In this document: in pieces, positions 1 through 9,000 of the stretch
How the letters are laid out: each line of letters begins with the position of its first letter
Position numbering within the stretch: the first letter of the stretch is position 1
Assembly (NCBI GenBank): GCA_050945755.1
Contig: JBMNTN010000009.1
Span: 1-53,373, forward strand
Source: JAQVXR01 sp050945755
GTDB lineage: Bacteria > Bacillota > Dehalobacteriia > Dehalobacteriales > Dehalobacteriaceae
DNA length: 53,373 bases
Reading direction: 5' to 3'
Notes under the pieces: model-generated
The model's input: only the letters and a program-made list of their open reading frames with translations
Told to the model about the DNA's origin: nothing
Database searches by the model: none
Translations under genes and position numbers: made by a program

Positions 1-37
1 CATTGGCGCTATCGATTTACCAAAATAAACGAAAAAA

Positions 38-74
38 CGGCATAGCCTAATATCAACGACTATGCCGAATTTTT
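38..74 (+). terminator. Rho-independent terminator of an upstream gene
   Basis: A perfect 8-bp stem, CGGCATAG (38-45) with CTATGCCG (60-67), encloses a 14-nt loop and is followed by AATTTTT. It probably ends a transcript entering from outside the window. Confidence 0.6.
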
Positions 75-96
75 CAGGAATTATAAATCCCTATCT

Positions 97-126
97 GACC
101 GCCCCTAACGGGGTCTGTTTTTTATT
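97..126 (+). terminator. Second terminator before secD
   Basis: A GC-rich hairpin (GACC...GGTC enclosing CCCC/GGGG, 97-115) is followed by a long T tract. Together with the hairpin at 38-74 it forms a tandem terminator that insulates the secD promoter. Confidence 0.65.
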
Positions 127-155
127 TTTTGTATTTCCGGATAAGCTCCTGTTAA

Positions 156-185
156 TTGACAATAAACGATACCCGGGTTTATAAT
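156..185 (+). promoter_or_regulatory. Sigma-A promoter of secDF
   Basis: TTGACA (156-161) and TATAAT (180-185) are both perfect consensus hexamers with an 18-nt spacer. The secD ribosome binding site (AAGGAGG) lies about 25 nt further on. Confidence 0.8.
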
Positions 186-221
186 CTATTAGTATGAATT
201 TTTACTAAGGAGGAAAAATTA

Positions 222-1430
222 ATGAACCGGGGAAGCGGTATTAAACTTTTATTAATTGTTATACTGATAGCCGCAGCAGTTTTCTTCTCTATTGATCCTA
301 TTAAAAATAGGACTAACCTGGGGTTAGATTTGCAGGGCGGAGCTCATGTGGTGCTTCAGGCGATACCTAATAAGGGAGAAAAGATAACTGACAGTGATAT
401 GGTAAAACTTACCGCTGTAATGCGTAATCGAGTAGACGAATTTGGCGTTTCTGAACCGATTATTCAACCAGCAGGCAATGATCGTCTGATTGTTGAACTT
501 GCCGGAGTTGATAATCCGGATGAGGCGATTGAAATTCTAGGCAGGACAGCTCAGTTAGAGTTTAGGGACCCGGCGGGACAGGTAGTAGTGACGGGTGCTG
601 ATTTGAAAGACGCCCAGGCGCGCATTGACTCCGTTTCCGGGCAGGCAGAAATCAGCCTGGAGTTTACTTCGGAAGGTGCGAAAAAATTTGGCGCGGCTAC
701 TGCCCGATTGGTAGGACAGCCCATTAGTATCGTGTTGGATGGAACTGTTATACAGAGTCCTAATGTGGAGGAACCAATTATGAATGGGCAAGCCCGGATT
801 ACCGGTGGATTTACCTTTGAAGAGGCAGCTGAGAATGCCGCTCTCTTAAGAGGCGGTGCTCTGCCAGTAAATGTTGAAATTATGGAAAAGCGCACGGTTG
901 GCCCTACTCTCGGAAAGGATTCGTTAGACAAAAGTTTTCTAGCGGGAATCTGTGGTATTATTGCGGTTTTAATTTTCATGATTGCTTATTATCGATTACC
1001 CGGAGTTATTGCTAATGTTTCTTTGGTATTTTACATTTTATTAGTACTCTGGGTTCATAATCTGCTGAATGTTACTTTTACATTGCCTGGTATTGCCGGA
1101 TTTCTTCTTTCCATTGGGATGGCGGTGGATGCCAACGTTATTATCTTTGAAAGAATAAAGGAAGAGTTGCGGAAGAAAAAGTCATTGCATGCTGCAATAG
1201 ATGCTGGCTTTAAGCGAGCTTTTGTGGCAATTTTTGATTCAAATGTGACAACTCTAATTGCTGCCGGTGTGTTATTTTATTTCGGGGCAGGTTCTATTAA
1301 AGGGTTTGCAGTAACGTTAAGCATCGGGATCCTTTCCAGTATGTTTACTGCAATCACTTTAACTCGGCTGTTGATTAAATGGGTAGCAGATATTAATGCC
1401 TTTAAGAACCATAAATTGTACGGGGTTTAA
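222..1430 (+). CDS. secD: Protein translocase subunit SecD
   Basis: SecD is an RND-superfamily accessory subunit of SecYEG that uses proton motive force to help pull secreted proteins across the membrane. The 402-aa protein has an N-terminal membrane segment (about 8-25), the SecD signature GLDLQGG at 34-40, a short extracytoplasmic P1 domain, the GGALPV motif at 211-216, and five more membrane segments from about residue 237. The last group includes the GMAVDANVIIFERI motif near residue 300. The length fits Gram-positive SecD. The ATG at 222 follows AAGGAGG at a good distance. secF starts 10 nt after the stop, so the two are co-transcribed from the promoter at 156-185. Confidence 0.97.
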   Translation: MNRGSGIKLLLIVILIAAAVFFSIDPIKNRTNLGLDLQGGAHVVLQAIPNKGEKITDSDMVKLTAVMRNRVDEFGVSEPIIQPAGNDRLIVELAGVDNPDEAIEILGRTAQLEFRDPAGQVVVTGADLKDAQARIDSVSGQAEISLEFTSEGAKKFGAATARLVGQPISIVLDGTVIQSPNVEEPIMNGQARITGGFTFEEAAENAALLRGGALPVNVEIMEKRTVGPTLGKDSLDKSFLAGICGIIAVLIFMIAYYRLPGVIANVSLVFYILLVLWVHNLLNVTFTLPGIAGFLLSIGMAVDANVIIFERIKEELRKKKSLHAAIDAGFKRAFVAIFDSNVTTLIAAGVLFYFGAGSIKGFAVTLSIGILSSMFTAITLTRLLIKWVADINAFKNHKLYGV

Positions 1431-1440
1431 AGGGGGGAAA

Positions 1441-2331
1441 ATGATGAAATTAAATTTTGAAATTGTTAAACGGCGCAAAATTTGGTACCTTCTTTCTCTC
1501 TTTATCATTATCCCCGGGATTATTTCTCTATTTATTCAAGGCTTAAACCTGGGTATTGATTTTGAGGGTGGAAACCTAATGCAGATCAAATTTACTCAAG
1601 AAGTTTCCTCCAGTGAAGTGCGGGATGTTTTTTCCCAACATGTTGAAGAGGGTTTTTCCGTTCAGGAAACGGAGGATAATAATTACTTGGTGCGCACCGC
1701 AGTGATGAGTGAGGAACAAAATCAAGCAATTATTGCTGATTTAACCTCTCAATTAGGAGAAAATGAGGTATTGAGAAATGAGCATGTTGGACCGGTGATT
1801 GGAAAAGAGTTGACATTAAATGCTTTATATGCATTGGTTATTGCTTCGGTATTAATGGTTATCTATATTACTTTTCGCTTTGAATTTAGATTTGCGATTG
1901 CAGCGATTATTGCTCTTCTCCATGATGTATTTGTGATTTTAGGGGTGTTTTCCTTTTTGCAATTAGAAGTCGATAGTTCTTTTGTGGCAGCAGTACTAAC
2001 TATTGTAGGTTATTCCATTAACGATACCATTGTGATTTTTGATCGGATTAGGGAGAACTTAAACATAACAAGAAAGATAGAGGATATAACAAAGCTGGTT
2101 AATGAGAGTTTAATGCAAACTCTGGCTAGATCTATTAATACTGTTTTGACAACATTGTTTCCTCTGGTAGCCTTACTTTTATTCGGAGGAGTTACCATCA
2201 AGACCTTTGCTTTAGCCTTATTTATCGGAATTGTCAGCGGCTGTTATTCATCGATTTTTATTGCCAGCTCGATTTGGATTGATTTAAGAAATATCTATAC
2301 TCAAAAGAAGATCACAAAAGCTCGGGCATAA
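1441..2331 (+). CDS. secF: Protein translocase subunit SecF
   Basis: SecF is the partner of SecD in the SecDF export motor. The protein is about 296 aa, with an N-terminal membrane segment (about 15-33), the SecF signature GIDFEGG near residues 38-44, an extracytoplasmic domain, and five C-terminal membrane segments including GYSINDTIVIFDRIRE. The start is ATG at 1441 (or the adjacent ATG at 1444), because AGGGGGG lies just upstream. The longer reading from 1396 overlaps secD and lacks a site. A terminator follows at 2349. Confidence 0.97.
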   Translation: MMKLNFEIVKRRKIWYLLSLFIIIPGIISLFIQGLNLGIDFEGGNLMQIKFTQEVSSSEVRDVFSQHVEEGFSVQETEDNNYLVRTAVMSEEQNQAIIADLTSQLGENEVLRNEHVGPVIGKELTLNALYALVIASVLMVIYITFRFEFRFAIAAIIALLHDVFVILGVFSFLQLEVDSSFVAAVLTIVGYSINDTIVIFDRIRENLNITRKIEDITKLVNESLMQTLARSINTVLTTLFPLVALLLFGGVTIKTFALALFIGIVSGCYSSIFIASSIWIDLRNIYTQKKITKARA

Positions 2332-2348
2332 ATTATAGAATTATTTTT

Positions 2349-2374
2349 AGAACCCTATAAAGGGTTCTATTTTT
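2349..2374 (+). terminator. secDF terminator
   Basis: AGAACCC (2349-2355) pairs with GGGTTCT (2362-2368) across a 6-nt loop, followed by ATTTTTTATT. It ends the secDF transcript 18 nt after the secF stop codon. Confidence 0.85.
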
Positions 2375-2568
2375 TATTCTATCAGAAAAGCTAAGTTTAT
2401 AAAGGTTAACGGTATATGTGCAACTCAGGTTTCTGTCTGGTCAGAGACTTGAACACAAGCCAAGTTTTCTATTTATTTTAAATAAGTTTAAAAATAGAAT
2501 GCAGGAAAAGTAAATGCTATGTAGAAATCTCTAATTTTATAGTGGATTCTATGAAAGGGGATAGGGCG

Positions 2569-2901
2569 ATGCAGTTTTATTTAGTGCTGGCCATGTTATT
2601 CGCTATTAGTGTGGCTATGTTTGCAGTGCAAAACGCCACCCCGGTGGATATCAGCTTTTTTGTGTTTAAGTTTCAAAAAATATCTTTAGTAATAGTTATT
2701 TTTACTTCTGCTTTAATTGGCGCCGTAATTATTTTTTTGCTGAATCTGGTAAAGCAGATTACTTTGCGCCGGCGGATTAATCTGTTGGAGAAGAAGAACG
2801 AGGCACTGGAGACTGAATTGGAAATGTTGAAGAATTCCCGGGAAGCTGTGGAACAAACAGAATCAATTCAAATAGATGAAAAAAGAACTTTAGAGCACTA
2901 A
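2569..2901 (+). CDS. LapA/YrvD-like small membrane protein
   Basis: This 110-aa protein resembles the lipopolysaccharide assembly protein A (DUF1049) family. In Gram-positive bacteria its members lie near recJ and have no settled role. It has two hydrophobic helices (about residues 3-20 and 37-62) with an A-V-Q-N-A-T turn between them, then a charged coiled-coil tail (about 70-100) expected in the cytoplasm. The ATG at 2569 is chosen because AAAGGGGATAGGG lies just upstream. Earlier in-frame GTG (2542) and ATG (2551) codons lack a site. The stop codon lies in the loop of a terminator. Confidence 0.8.
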   Translation: MQFYLVLAMLFAISVAMFAVQNATPVDISFFVFKFQKISLVIVIFTSALIGAVIIFLLNLVKQITLRRRINLLEKKNEALETELEMLKNSREAVEQTESIQIDEKRTLEH

Positions 2902-2916
2902 TAGTGCTCTTTTTTG
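2892..2916 (+). terminator. Terminator overlapping the lapA-like stop codon
   Basis: AGAGCAC (2892-2898) pairs with GTGCTCT (2904-2910), and T6 follows. The TAA stop (2899-2901) is in the loop, so translation termination and transcription termination coincide. Confidence 0.85.
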
Positions 2917-3082
2917 CAAATTGTTTTATTGCGAAGCTTTATCCTCTATGTTAGTATCAAAGAAAGATTCTTTTAGAGGTATTGTTTTTTCTTTGACTTA
3001 GGCATGAATTATATTAAGAAATTAAGAAATTAATAAATTTACAGAATAAAAAGACCGTACTTGGTCAATAGGAGAGATTGGG

Positions 3083-6000
3083 ATTATAGAAGTTAATTAT
3101 CTACCTAAAAAGCGTTGGACATTTCTCCCTTGTAACTGCCGCAGACAGTTGGAAATATCAAAAGAATTAAATATATCACCAATCTTAGCCAAGGTTTTAA
3201 TGAACCGTGGTTTGACATCCGTATCAGAAATAAAACCTTTTTTAACCTGTACGGCGGATGATTTGCACAGTCCTTTTATATTTTATGAAATGACTAAAGC
3301 AGTAAAACTGGTGGAAAAGAACATAGAATCACAAAAAAAGATTTTGGTTTACGGTGATTACGATGTCGATGGTATTACTGCAACTACTTTGCTTTATCAG
3401 TTCTTAAAAAGTCAAAAGGCTGATGTTCAATACTATATCCCAGACAGAATGAAAGAAGGATACGGTCTAAATAAAGAAGCGATAGAATGGGCAGGTCGTG
3501 AAGGGTTTAGTCTGATAATAACTGTTGATTGCGGGATTAGTTCACTGGAAGAAACGGAACTGGCTAAATCCTTGGGTATCAATATGATTATCACCGATCA
3601 CCATCAGCCTCCTGTTCATCTTCCAGAGGCAGATGCTATCATTAATCCAACGGTTTTGGAGTCTGGGTATCCTTTCCCCGATTTGGCCGGGGTGGGGGTC
3701 GCTTGGAAGTTTGCCCAAGCTATATATTTGAATTCTGTGGATCAACAAATAGAAGGAGTGATTCTTCCGGAATACCTGGATTTAGTCTCATTAGGGACGA
3801 TTGCTGATGTAGTGGACTTAACCGGGGAAAATAGAATTATAGTAAAAATGGGATTGGAAGCAATTGCTTCAACCACAAGACCGGGCTTACAAGCGCTTCT
3901 TGATGTAGCAGGGATAAAAGGGGAAAAAGTTGATGCTACTCAGGTGAGCTTTCTTTTAGCACCACGTTTAAATGCTGCAGGCAGGTTATCAAATGCCCGA
4001 ATAGGAGTAAGATTATTATCCTCTTCAGATCGTGATTATTGCCGGGATCAGGCAAAAATATTAAATATGGAAAACTGTCGGCGCCAAACAATTGAGAAAG
4101 CTATATTTGATGAAGCAATGGAAATGATAGAAAACAATCATGAATTACAAGAGAACTTAGTGTTAGTTTTAGCATCGGAAAGATGGCATCCGGGAGTAAT
4201 CGGTATTGTAGCATCACGGTTGGTTGAGCGTTTTTATCGTCCGGTAATACTGATGACGCTTGAAGGTGAAGTAGCTAAAGGAAGCGCCCGTAGTATAGAT
4301 AACTTTCACATGTATCAGGCATTGGAACATTGTAAAGATCTATTGATTCAATTTGGCGGCCATAAACAGGCTGCCGGGTTGAAGTTAACTGTGCATAATA
4401 TTGAAGCCTTTCGTTTGAAAATAAATGAATGGGCTCAGGCGGTTTTGAGAAAAGAAGATTTAATTCCGATCATTCAGATAGATGTAGATAAAGAAATAGA
4501 TGGCAGTGAAGAAAGACTTGCCAGGGAAATTTCCAGGCTGGCCCCTTATGGACAGGGTAATCCCTACCCGGTGTTTTCTTTTCATGATTTAAGAGTTAAG
4601 GAATCCAGAGTTGTTGGCGCAAACTCTGCCCATTTGAAGATTAAATTTGAATCAGAAGGCAAGACTCTGGAAGGAATAGGCTTCAATATGAGCGGTCACC
4701 TTGCCTGGTTAAATGACAGGGATCGGGTAGATGTAGCAGGTACATTGGAGATAAATAATTGGAACGGGTGTGAGACTGCTCAACTGGTTTTGAAGGATAT
4801 TCAACCGGCACCGGTGTTTTCGTATATTGATAAGAAGCAGCGAAATACCTCTCAACTAGAGGAGTTTTTATGCGGTTTTCAAGAAGCTGCTTTTTCTAAT
4901 AGCTTTGGAACTGAGGATTCAGGTGGGAAGGCTGGAAGAATTGCCTTGGCGCTTCCTCGTAACAAGCAGCGTAAAGCTTGGTACGGGGCTGCAGCTTATC
5001 AATATTTTAGGTTTAATAGAAAAACCATATTTCTAACATTATCTCTTTCCGAATTATGGTTTGAGGGTGATTCTGCGGAAAGGGAACTTAATAAAATGGG
5101 GATTGCTGTTGCTAAAGCTGACATCCGACTTTCCTCTGAAAAAAAAGAGCAACTTCGAAATAGTTTTTTATCGGGAGAAATTCCGGTGCTTTTAACTACA
5201 CCGGAATTTATAGAAACCTGGGGGAATCTGGACGAGCTAATGGAAGACTGTTTTGTGGTGATCGATTATTCAAACCCCATTTATGGCTTACAGAAAGCAA
5301 ATGGATTTTCTGAGAGACTCTTGAGTTTACTAAAGTATTCAAAAAATCTTAAATTGCTGGTTCTAATCGGTTTTAACCGAGGTAGTTATTTTGAAGATTT
5401 ACAGAAAAAATTTTTATGGAAAAGCTTATATTCGGAGATTTGTCCCAGCCGGTTAGAAGTAATTGACTACCGAGGAATGGAGGATAAAAATTCTTATCTA
5501 TTTGATTTGTTAAAAAGCGGTGAAAGCTGTTTAATATATGTAATGTTTAAGCACCAGGTAGAAGAGCTCGTGCAAGAATTAACGAAAAGAGGCCAAACTA
5601 GGGTGGCCGGGTGCTGTGCTCGGCAAAGACCTTGGGAGTATGAGATATTGACAGAACAGATAAAAGCAGGAGATATAAAGGTACTAGTAACTCAACAATC
5701 TCTTATTTCTTCATTTACCCAGTTATTTAAGCATGTCGTTTTGTTTAATTTCCCCTATAGTTTAGCAGAATTCTGCAATTTAACCGGTTGGCCGGGTGAA
5801 ACCGATCTGCCAAAGACCCATTTAATTTACTCGACTGAAGACTTGCCGATAAGGGAAAGACTTTTGGAAGTCAACTTCCCCGGCAGGGAAACACTGGGAA
5901 ATATTTATCGGGCATTATCTAATTTATCATTAAGGGGAGACAGTATTTCAGGTTCCAGAAAAGAAATATTGCATAAGCTAAAAATGGTGGGACCTAATAC

Positions 6001-6235
6001 TATTAAAGATGTCACACTTGATACTGCTATAGCAGTATTTTTGGAATTGGGAATAATAAAGCAGTCAAACTGTGAAAATATGTGTTTGCAACTGGTGCAA
6101 AGTGGAAATAAGGTAGCCTTAAATAATTCACCTCGTTTTCGAGAAGGGGAGCGAGAAAAAGAGTTATTTTGTTATTGGAGCCGACTTGCCATGTCACCTA
6201 ATTTTACTGCACTTTTTAATATCTTTTCTGCATAA
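3083..6235 (+). CDS. recJ: Single-stranded-DNA-specific 5'-3' exonuclease RecJ with helicase-like C-terminal extension
   Basis: RecJ degrades 5' single-stranded ends in recombination and mismatch or base-excision repair. Residues below are counted from the TTG at 3149. The DHH-family core shows DYDVDG (70-75), VDCGIS (126-131), DHH (150-152), GTIAD (216-220) and RLNAAGRL (273-280). DHHA1 shows GGHKQAAG (403-410), and an OB-like region spans about 440-555. The tail from about 570 to 1028 resembles a degenerate RecQ-type helicase. The TTG at 3149 has no ribosome binding site. The open frame continues upstream through a K-K-R-W segment to GGAGAG at 3071-3076, where only ATT (3083) or ATA (3086) could start, so the start is uncertain. 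The frame closes at a TAA at 3047. Confidence 0.9.
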   Translation: MIEVNYLPKKRWTFLPCNCRRQLEISKELNISPILAKVLMNRGLTSVSEIKPFLTCTADDLHSPFIFYEMTKAVKLVEKNIESQKKILVYGDYDVDGITATTLLYQFLKSQKADVQYYIPDRMKEGYGLNKEAIEWAGREGFSLIITVDCGISSLEETELAKSLGINMIITDHHQPPVHLPEADAIINPTVLESGYPFPDLAGVGVAWKFAQAIYLNSVDQQIEGVILPEYLDLVSLGTIADVVDLTGENRIIVKMGLEAIASTTRPGLQALLDVAGIKGEKVDATQVSFLLAPRLNAAGRLSNARIGVRLLSSSDRDYCRDQAKILNMENCRRQTIEKAIFDEAMEMIENNHELQENLVLVLASERWHPGVIGIVASRLVERFYRPVILMTLEGEVAKGSARSIDNFHMYQALEHCKDLLIQFGGHKQAAGLKLTVHNIEAFRLKINEWAQAVLRKEDLIPIIQIDVDKEIDGSEERLAREISRLAPYGQGNPYPVFSFHDLRVKESRVVGANSAHLKIKFESEGKTLEGIGFNMSGHLAWLNDRDRVDVAGTLEINNWNGCETAQLVLKDIQPAPVFSYIDKKQRNTSQLEEFLCGFQEAAFSNSFGTEDSGGKAGRIALALPRNKQRKAWYGAAAYQYFRFNRKTIFLTLSLSELWFEGDSAERELNKMGIAVAKADIRLSSEKKEQLRNSFLSGEIPVLLTTPEFIETWGNLDELMEDCFVVIDYSNPIYGLQKANGFSERLLSLLKYSKNLKLLVLIGFNRGSYFEDLQKKFLWKSLYSEICPSRLEVIDYRGMEDKNSYLFDLLKSGESCLIYVMFKHQVEELVQELTKRGQTRVAGCCARQRPWEYEILTEQIKAGDIKVLVTQQSLISSFTQLFKHVVLFNFPYSLAEFCNLTGWPGETDLPKTHLIYSTEDLPIRERLLEVNFPGRETLGNIYRALSNLSLRGDSISGSRKEILHKLKMVGPNTIKDVTLDTAIAVFLELGIIKQSNCENMCLQLVQSGNKVALNNSPRFREGEREKELFCYWSRLAMSPNFTALFNIFSA

Positions 6236-6263
6236 TCGGAAAGAAAGAGGGATTGATTAGGCC

Positions 6264-8423
6264 GTGGACATTAAATTGCTTGAAGAGCAAATAACTAAAT
6301 ATAACCCGGCCAGCGATGTGGATTTTATTCAAAGGGCTTACGATTTTGCAGCCCAGGCACATCAAGGACAACTACGCCATTCCGGTGAAGCATACATTAT
6401 CCATCCACTGGCGGTAGTGGAAATATTGGTTATGCTTCAGTTGGATGATATTACTTTGGTTGCCGGGCTCTTACATGATGTGGTCGAGGATACTAATGTT
6501 TCAATTGAGGAAATAGAGAAATTGTTTGGTCGAGAAGTTGCTGTACTGGTTGACGGTGTGACTAAATTAAATAGATTGGAATATAAGTCAAAAGAAGAGC
6601 AGCAGGTAGAAAATTTACGTAAAATGTTTCTGGCAATGGCGAAGGATATTAGAGTCATTTTGATTAAACTTGCTGATCGTCTGCATAATATGCGCACCCT
6701 GGGCTATCATTCTTTAGAAAGGCAAAAGGAAATTGCTGAGGAAACATTGGAAATTTTTGCTCCATTAGCACACCGGTTGGGGATTTTTAAAATCAAGTGG
6801 GAATTAGAAGATTTATCACTCAGGTATTTGGAACCGGATAAGTTCTATAGTCTTGTAGAGCAAATAGCGATGAAGAGACAGGAACGGGAAAAATATGTAG
6901 AAGAGATTTGTCAACAATTGGGACAAAAACTAAAACAGGTAGGGTTGGTAGCTGAAGTTGTGGGGCGGCCCAAAAATCTCTATAGCATTTATAAAAAAAT
7001 GATTCAGCAGCAAAAGGAACTAAGTGAGATTTTTGATTTAGTAGCTGTCCGAGTAATTGTGGATAATGTAAAAGACTGTTACGGGGCTTTGGGAATTATC
7101 CATACTATGTGGAAGCCTATTCCGGGACGCTTTAAAGATTATATTGCGATGCCCAAACAGAATATGTACCAATCTATTCATACGACCGTTATTGGATCCA
7201 AAGGAGAGCCCTTTGAAATCCAGATTCGCACCTGGGATATGCATAGGACATCTGAATATGGGATTGCGGCCCATTGGCGTTATAAAGAAGGTAAAAGCGG
7301 AGATAAAGATTTTGAAGAAAAGCTGGCCTGGCTGCGCCAAATGCTAGAGTGGCAGCAGGAATTGCGTGATGCTAGGGAGTTTATGGAATCTATTCGGATT
7401 GATTTGTTTGCTGATTCTGTATATGTTTTTACCCCTAAGGGAGATGTAGTAGAACTTCCGGCTGGGTCTGTTCCCATTGACTTTGCTTATCGTGTGCATA
7501 CCCAAATCGGACATTGGTGTATTGGGGCTAAAGTTAACGGGAAAATTGTTCCCATTGACTATAAACTAAATAACGGAGACATAGTAGAGATTCTTACCCT
7601 AAAAGGAAGTGCACCCAGTCGAGACTGGTTGAAGATTGTTAAAACAACTCAAGCAAAAAATCGGATTAGGCAGTGGTTCAAAAAGGAAAAAAGAGATGAG
7701 AACTTACAACGGGGCAGGGAGCTATTAGAAAAAGAAATAAAGAAATATGGCCAAGAAATATCCTATTTCTTCAAGCCGGAGAGGCTGCAGGACGCTGCTA
7801 GACGGTTTAATTATCAATCGGGGGAAGACCTCATTATAGCTGTGGGAGATGGGATAGTTTCGCCTATTCAAGTGCTAACCAAGATTAAGGAGGATCTGAA
7901 AAAAGAGAAGGATGTTTCTCTTGCTCCGCCGGAATTAAAGCCGTGGAAAGATACCGGCAAGCATTCCAAAGGGATATTGGTACGTGGAGTCGATAATGCG
8001 ATGGTTAGACTCTCCCGCTGTTGTAACCCCTTGCCGGGAGATCCTATTATTGGCTATATTACCCGGGGAAGAGGAGTATCAATTCACAGGGTGGATTGCC
8101 CAAATGTTGTGCAAAATTACCAGCATGAAAAAGAACGTTTGATAGAAGTATCTTGGGATACAGGAAGTGAAGGATTTTATCAGGTAGAGATCGAAGCAAT
8201 TTCTTTGGATCGACCACGCCTTGCCATGGATATTATGACTGCGATTGCCGATACCAAAACGACAATTAATTCTGTTCATGCCCGGGCTACTAAAAATAAG
8301 CTGGCCTCGGTAAACGTCAAAATTGAAATCCGAAGTCTGGACCACCTGGATTATATTATGAACAAACTAAGACGATTGAAAGATGTCATTGAGGTTAAAA
8401 GGGTTACACCGGGAAGTATGTAA
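6264..8423 (+). CDS. relA: Bifunctional (p)ppGpp synthetase/hydrolase
   Basis: This long RSH protein makes and degrades (p)ppGpp in the stringent response. It is 719 aa, the usual length. An N-terminal HD hydrolase domain carries HD at 71-72 within LLHDVVEDT. The synthetase domain follows and includes the RFKD motif; the R-x-K-D form is typical of bifunctional enzymes, whereas E. coli RelA has E-x-D-D. Then come a TGS domain (about 390-455), a Cys-containing zinc-finger region (RCCNPLPGD) and a C-terminal ACT domain. The start is GTG at 6264. It lies 28 nt after recJ and heads the relA-dtd-MBL-hemZ group common in Clostridia. Confidence 0.97.
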   Translation: MDIKLLEEQITKYNPASDVDFIQRAYDFAAQAHQGQLRHSGEAYIIHPLAVVEILVMLQLDDITLVAGLLHDVVEDTNVSIEEIEKLFGREVAVLVDGVTKLNRLEYKSKEEQQVENLRKMFLAMAKDIRVILIKLADRLHNMRTLGYHSLERQKEIAEETLEIFAPLAHRLGIFKIKWELEDLSLRYLEPDKFYSLVEQIAMKRQEREKYVEEICQQLGQKLKQVGLVAEVVGRPKNLYSIYKKMIQQQKELSEIFDLVAVRVIVDNVKDCYGALGIIHTMWKPIPGRFKDYIAMPKQNMYQSIHTTVIGSKGEPFEIQIRTWDMHRTSEYGIAAHWRYKEGKSGDKDFEEKLAWLRQMLEWQQELRDAREFMESIRIDLFADSVYVFTPKGDVVELPAGSVPIDFAYRVHTQIGHWCIGAKVNGKIVPIDYKLNNGDIVEILTLKGSAPSRDWLKIVKTTQAKNRIRQWFKKEKRDENLQRGRELLEKEIKKYGQEISYFFKPERLQDAARRFNYQSGEDLIIAVGDGIVSPIQVLTKIKEDLKKEKDVSLAPPELKPWKDTGKHSKGILVRGVDNAMVRLSRCCNPLPGDPIIGYITRGRGVSIHRVDCPNVVQNYQHEKERLIEVSWDTGSEGFYQVEIEAISLDRPRLAMDIMTAIADTKTTINSVHARATKNKLASVNVKIEIRSLDHLDYIMNKLRRLKDVIEVKRVTPGSM

Positions 8424-8506
8424 AAGTTAATTCTAAATATCTTGGAAACAGGGGGATAGGGATTATATAGATTAGAGGATAAAATAATTTGTGTGAGGTT
8501 TTCAAT

Positions 8507-8956
8507 ATGCGTGCTGTTATTCAAAGAGTAAAGAAAGGTTCTGTATCTGTTGATGGAAATATTGTCGGGGCAATCGGACCTGGTCTTGTTGTTTTAATTG
8601 GGGTAGGTATTGGGGATACCGTTGATGATGTTCTTTACCTAGCGGAGAAAACTGCTAACCTGCGCATATTTGCCGATACTGAGGACAAAATGAACCTGTC
8701 TGTCCGGGATATGAAAGGTGAGGTGCTGGCTGTTTCCCAATTCACCTTATATGCCGATTGTCGGAAAGGCAGACGCCCGGGCTTTTCGCAAGCAGCTTTA
8801 CCGAAGGAGGCAAATCTTTTATATGAAAAATATGTTACCAGCCTAAGGGGAATGGGCTTGAATGTAAAAACAGGTATATTTCAAGCAGATATGGTGGTTT
8901 CTATTGAAAACGATGGGCCGGTGACAATACTATTGGACAGTAAAAAAGCATTTTAG
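8507..8956 (+). CDS. dtd: D-aminoacyl-tRNA deacylase
   Basis: Dtd hydrolyses D-aminoacyl-tRNAs, and Gly-tRNA(Ala), to prevent misincorporation. The 149-aa protein begins MRAVIQRV, has the SQFTLYADCRKGRRPGF core motif and ends with the NDGPVT motif that places the cross-subunit Gly-cisPro equivalent. ATG 8507 is chosen over the upstream GTG at 8489 because GAGG lies 8 nt before it and the family starts with M-[RK]-[AV]. Its position directly after relA is conserved in Firmicutes. Confidence 0.96.
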   Translation: MRAVIQRVKKGSVSVDGNIVGAIGPGLVVLIGVGIGDTVDDVLYLAEKTANLRIFADTEDKMNLSVRDMKGEVLAVSQFTLYADCRKGRRPGFSQAALPKEANLLYEKYVTSLRGMGLNVKTGIFQADMVVSIENDGPVTILLDSKKAF

Positions 8957-9000
8957 AGAGCAAGAAAAACAAATCAAAGAGTATGGAACGGAGTGATAAA

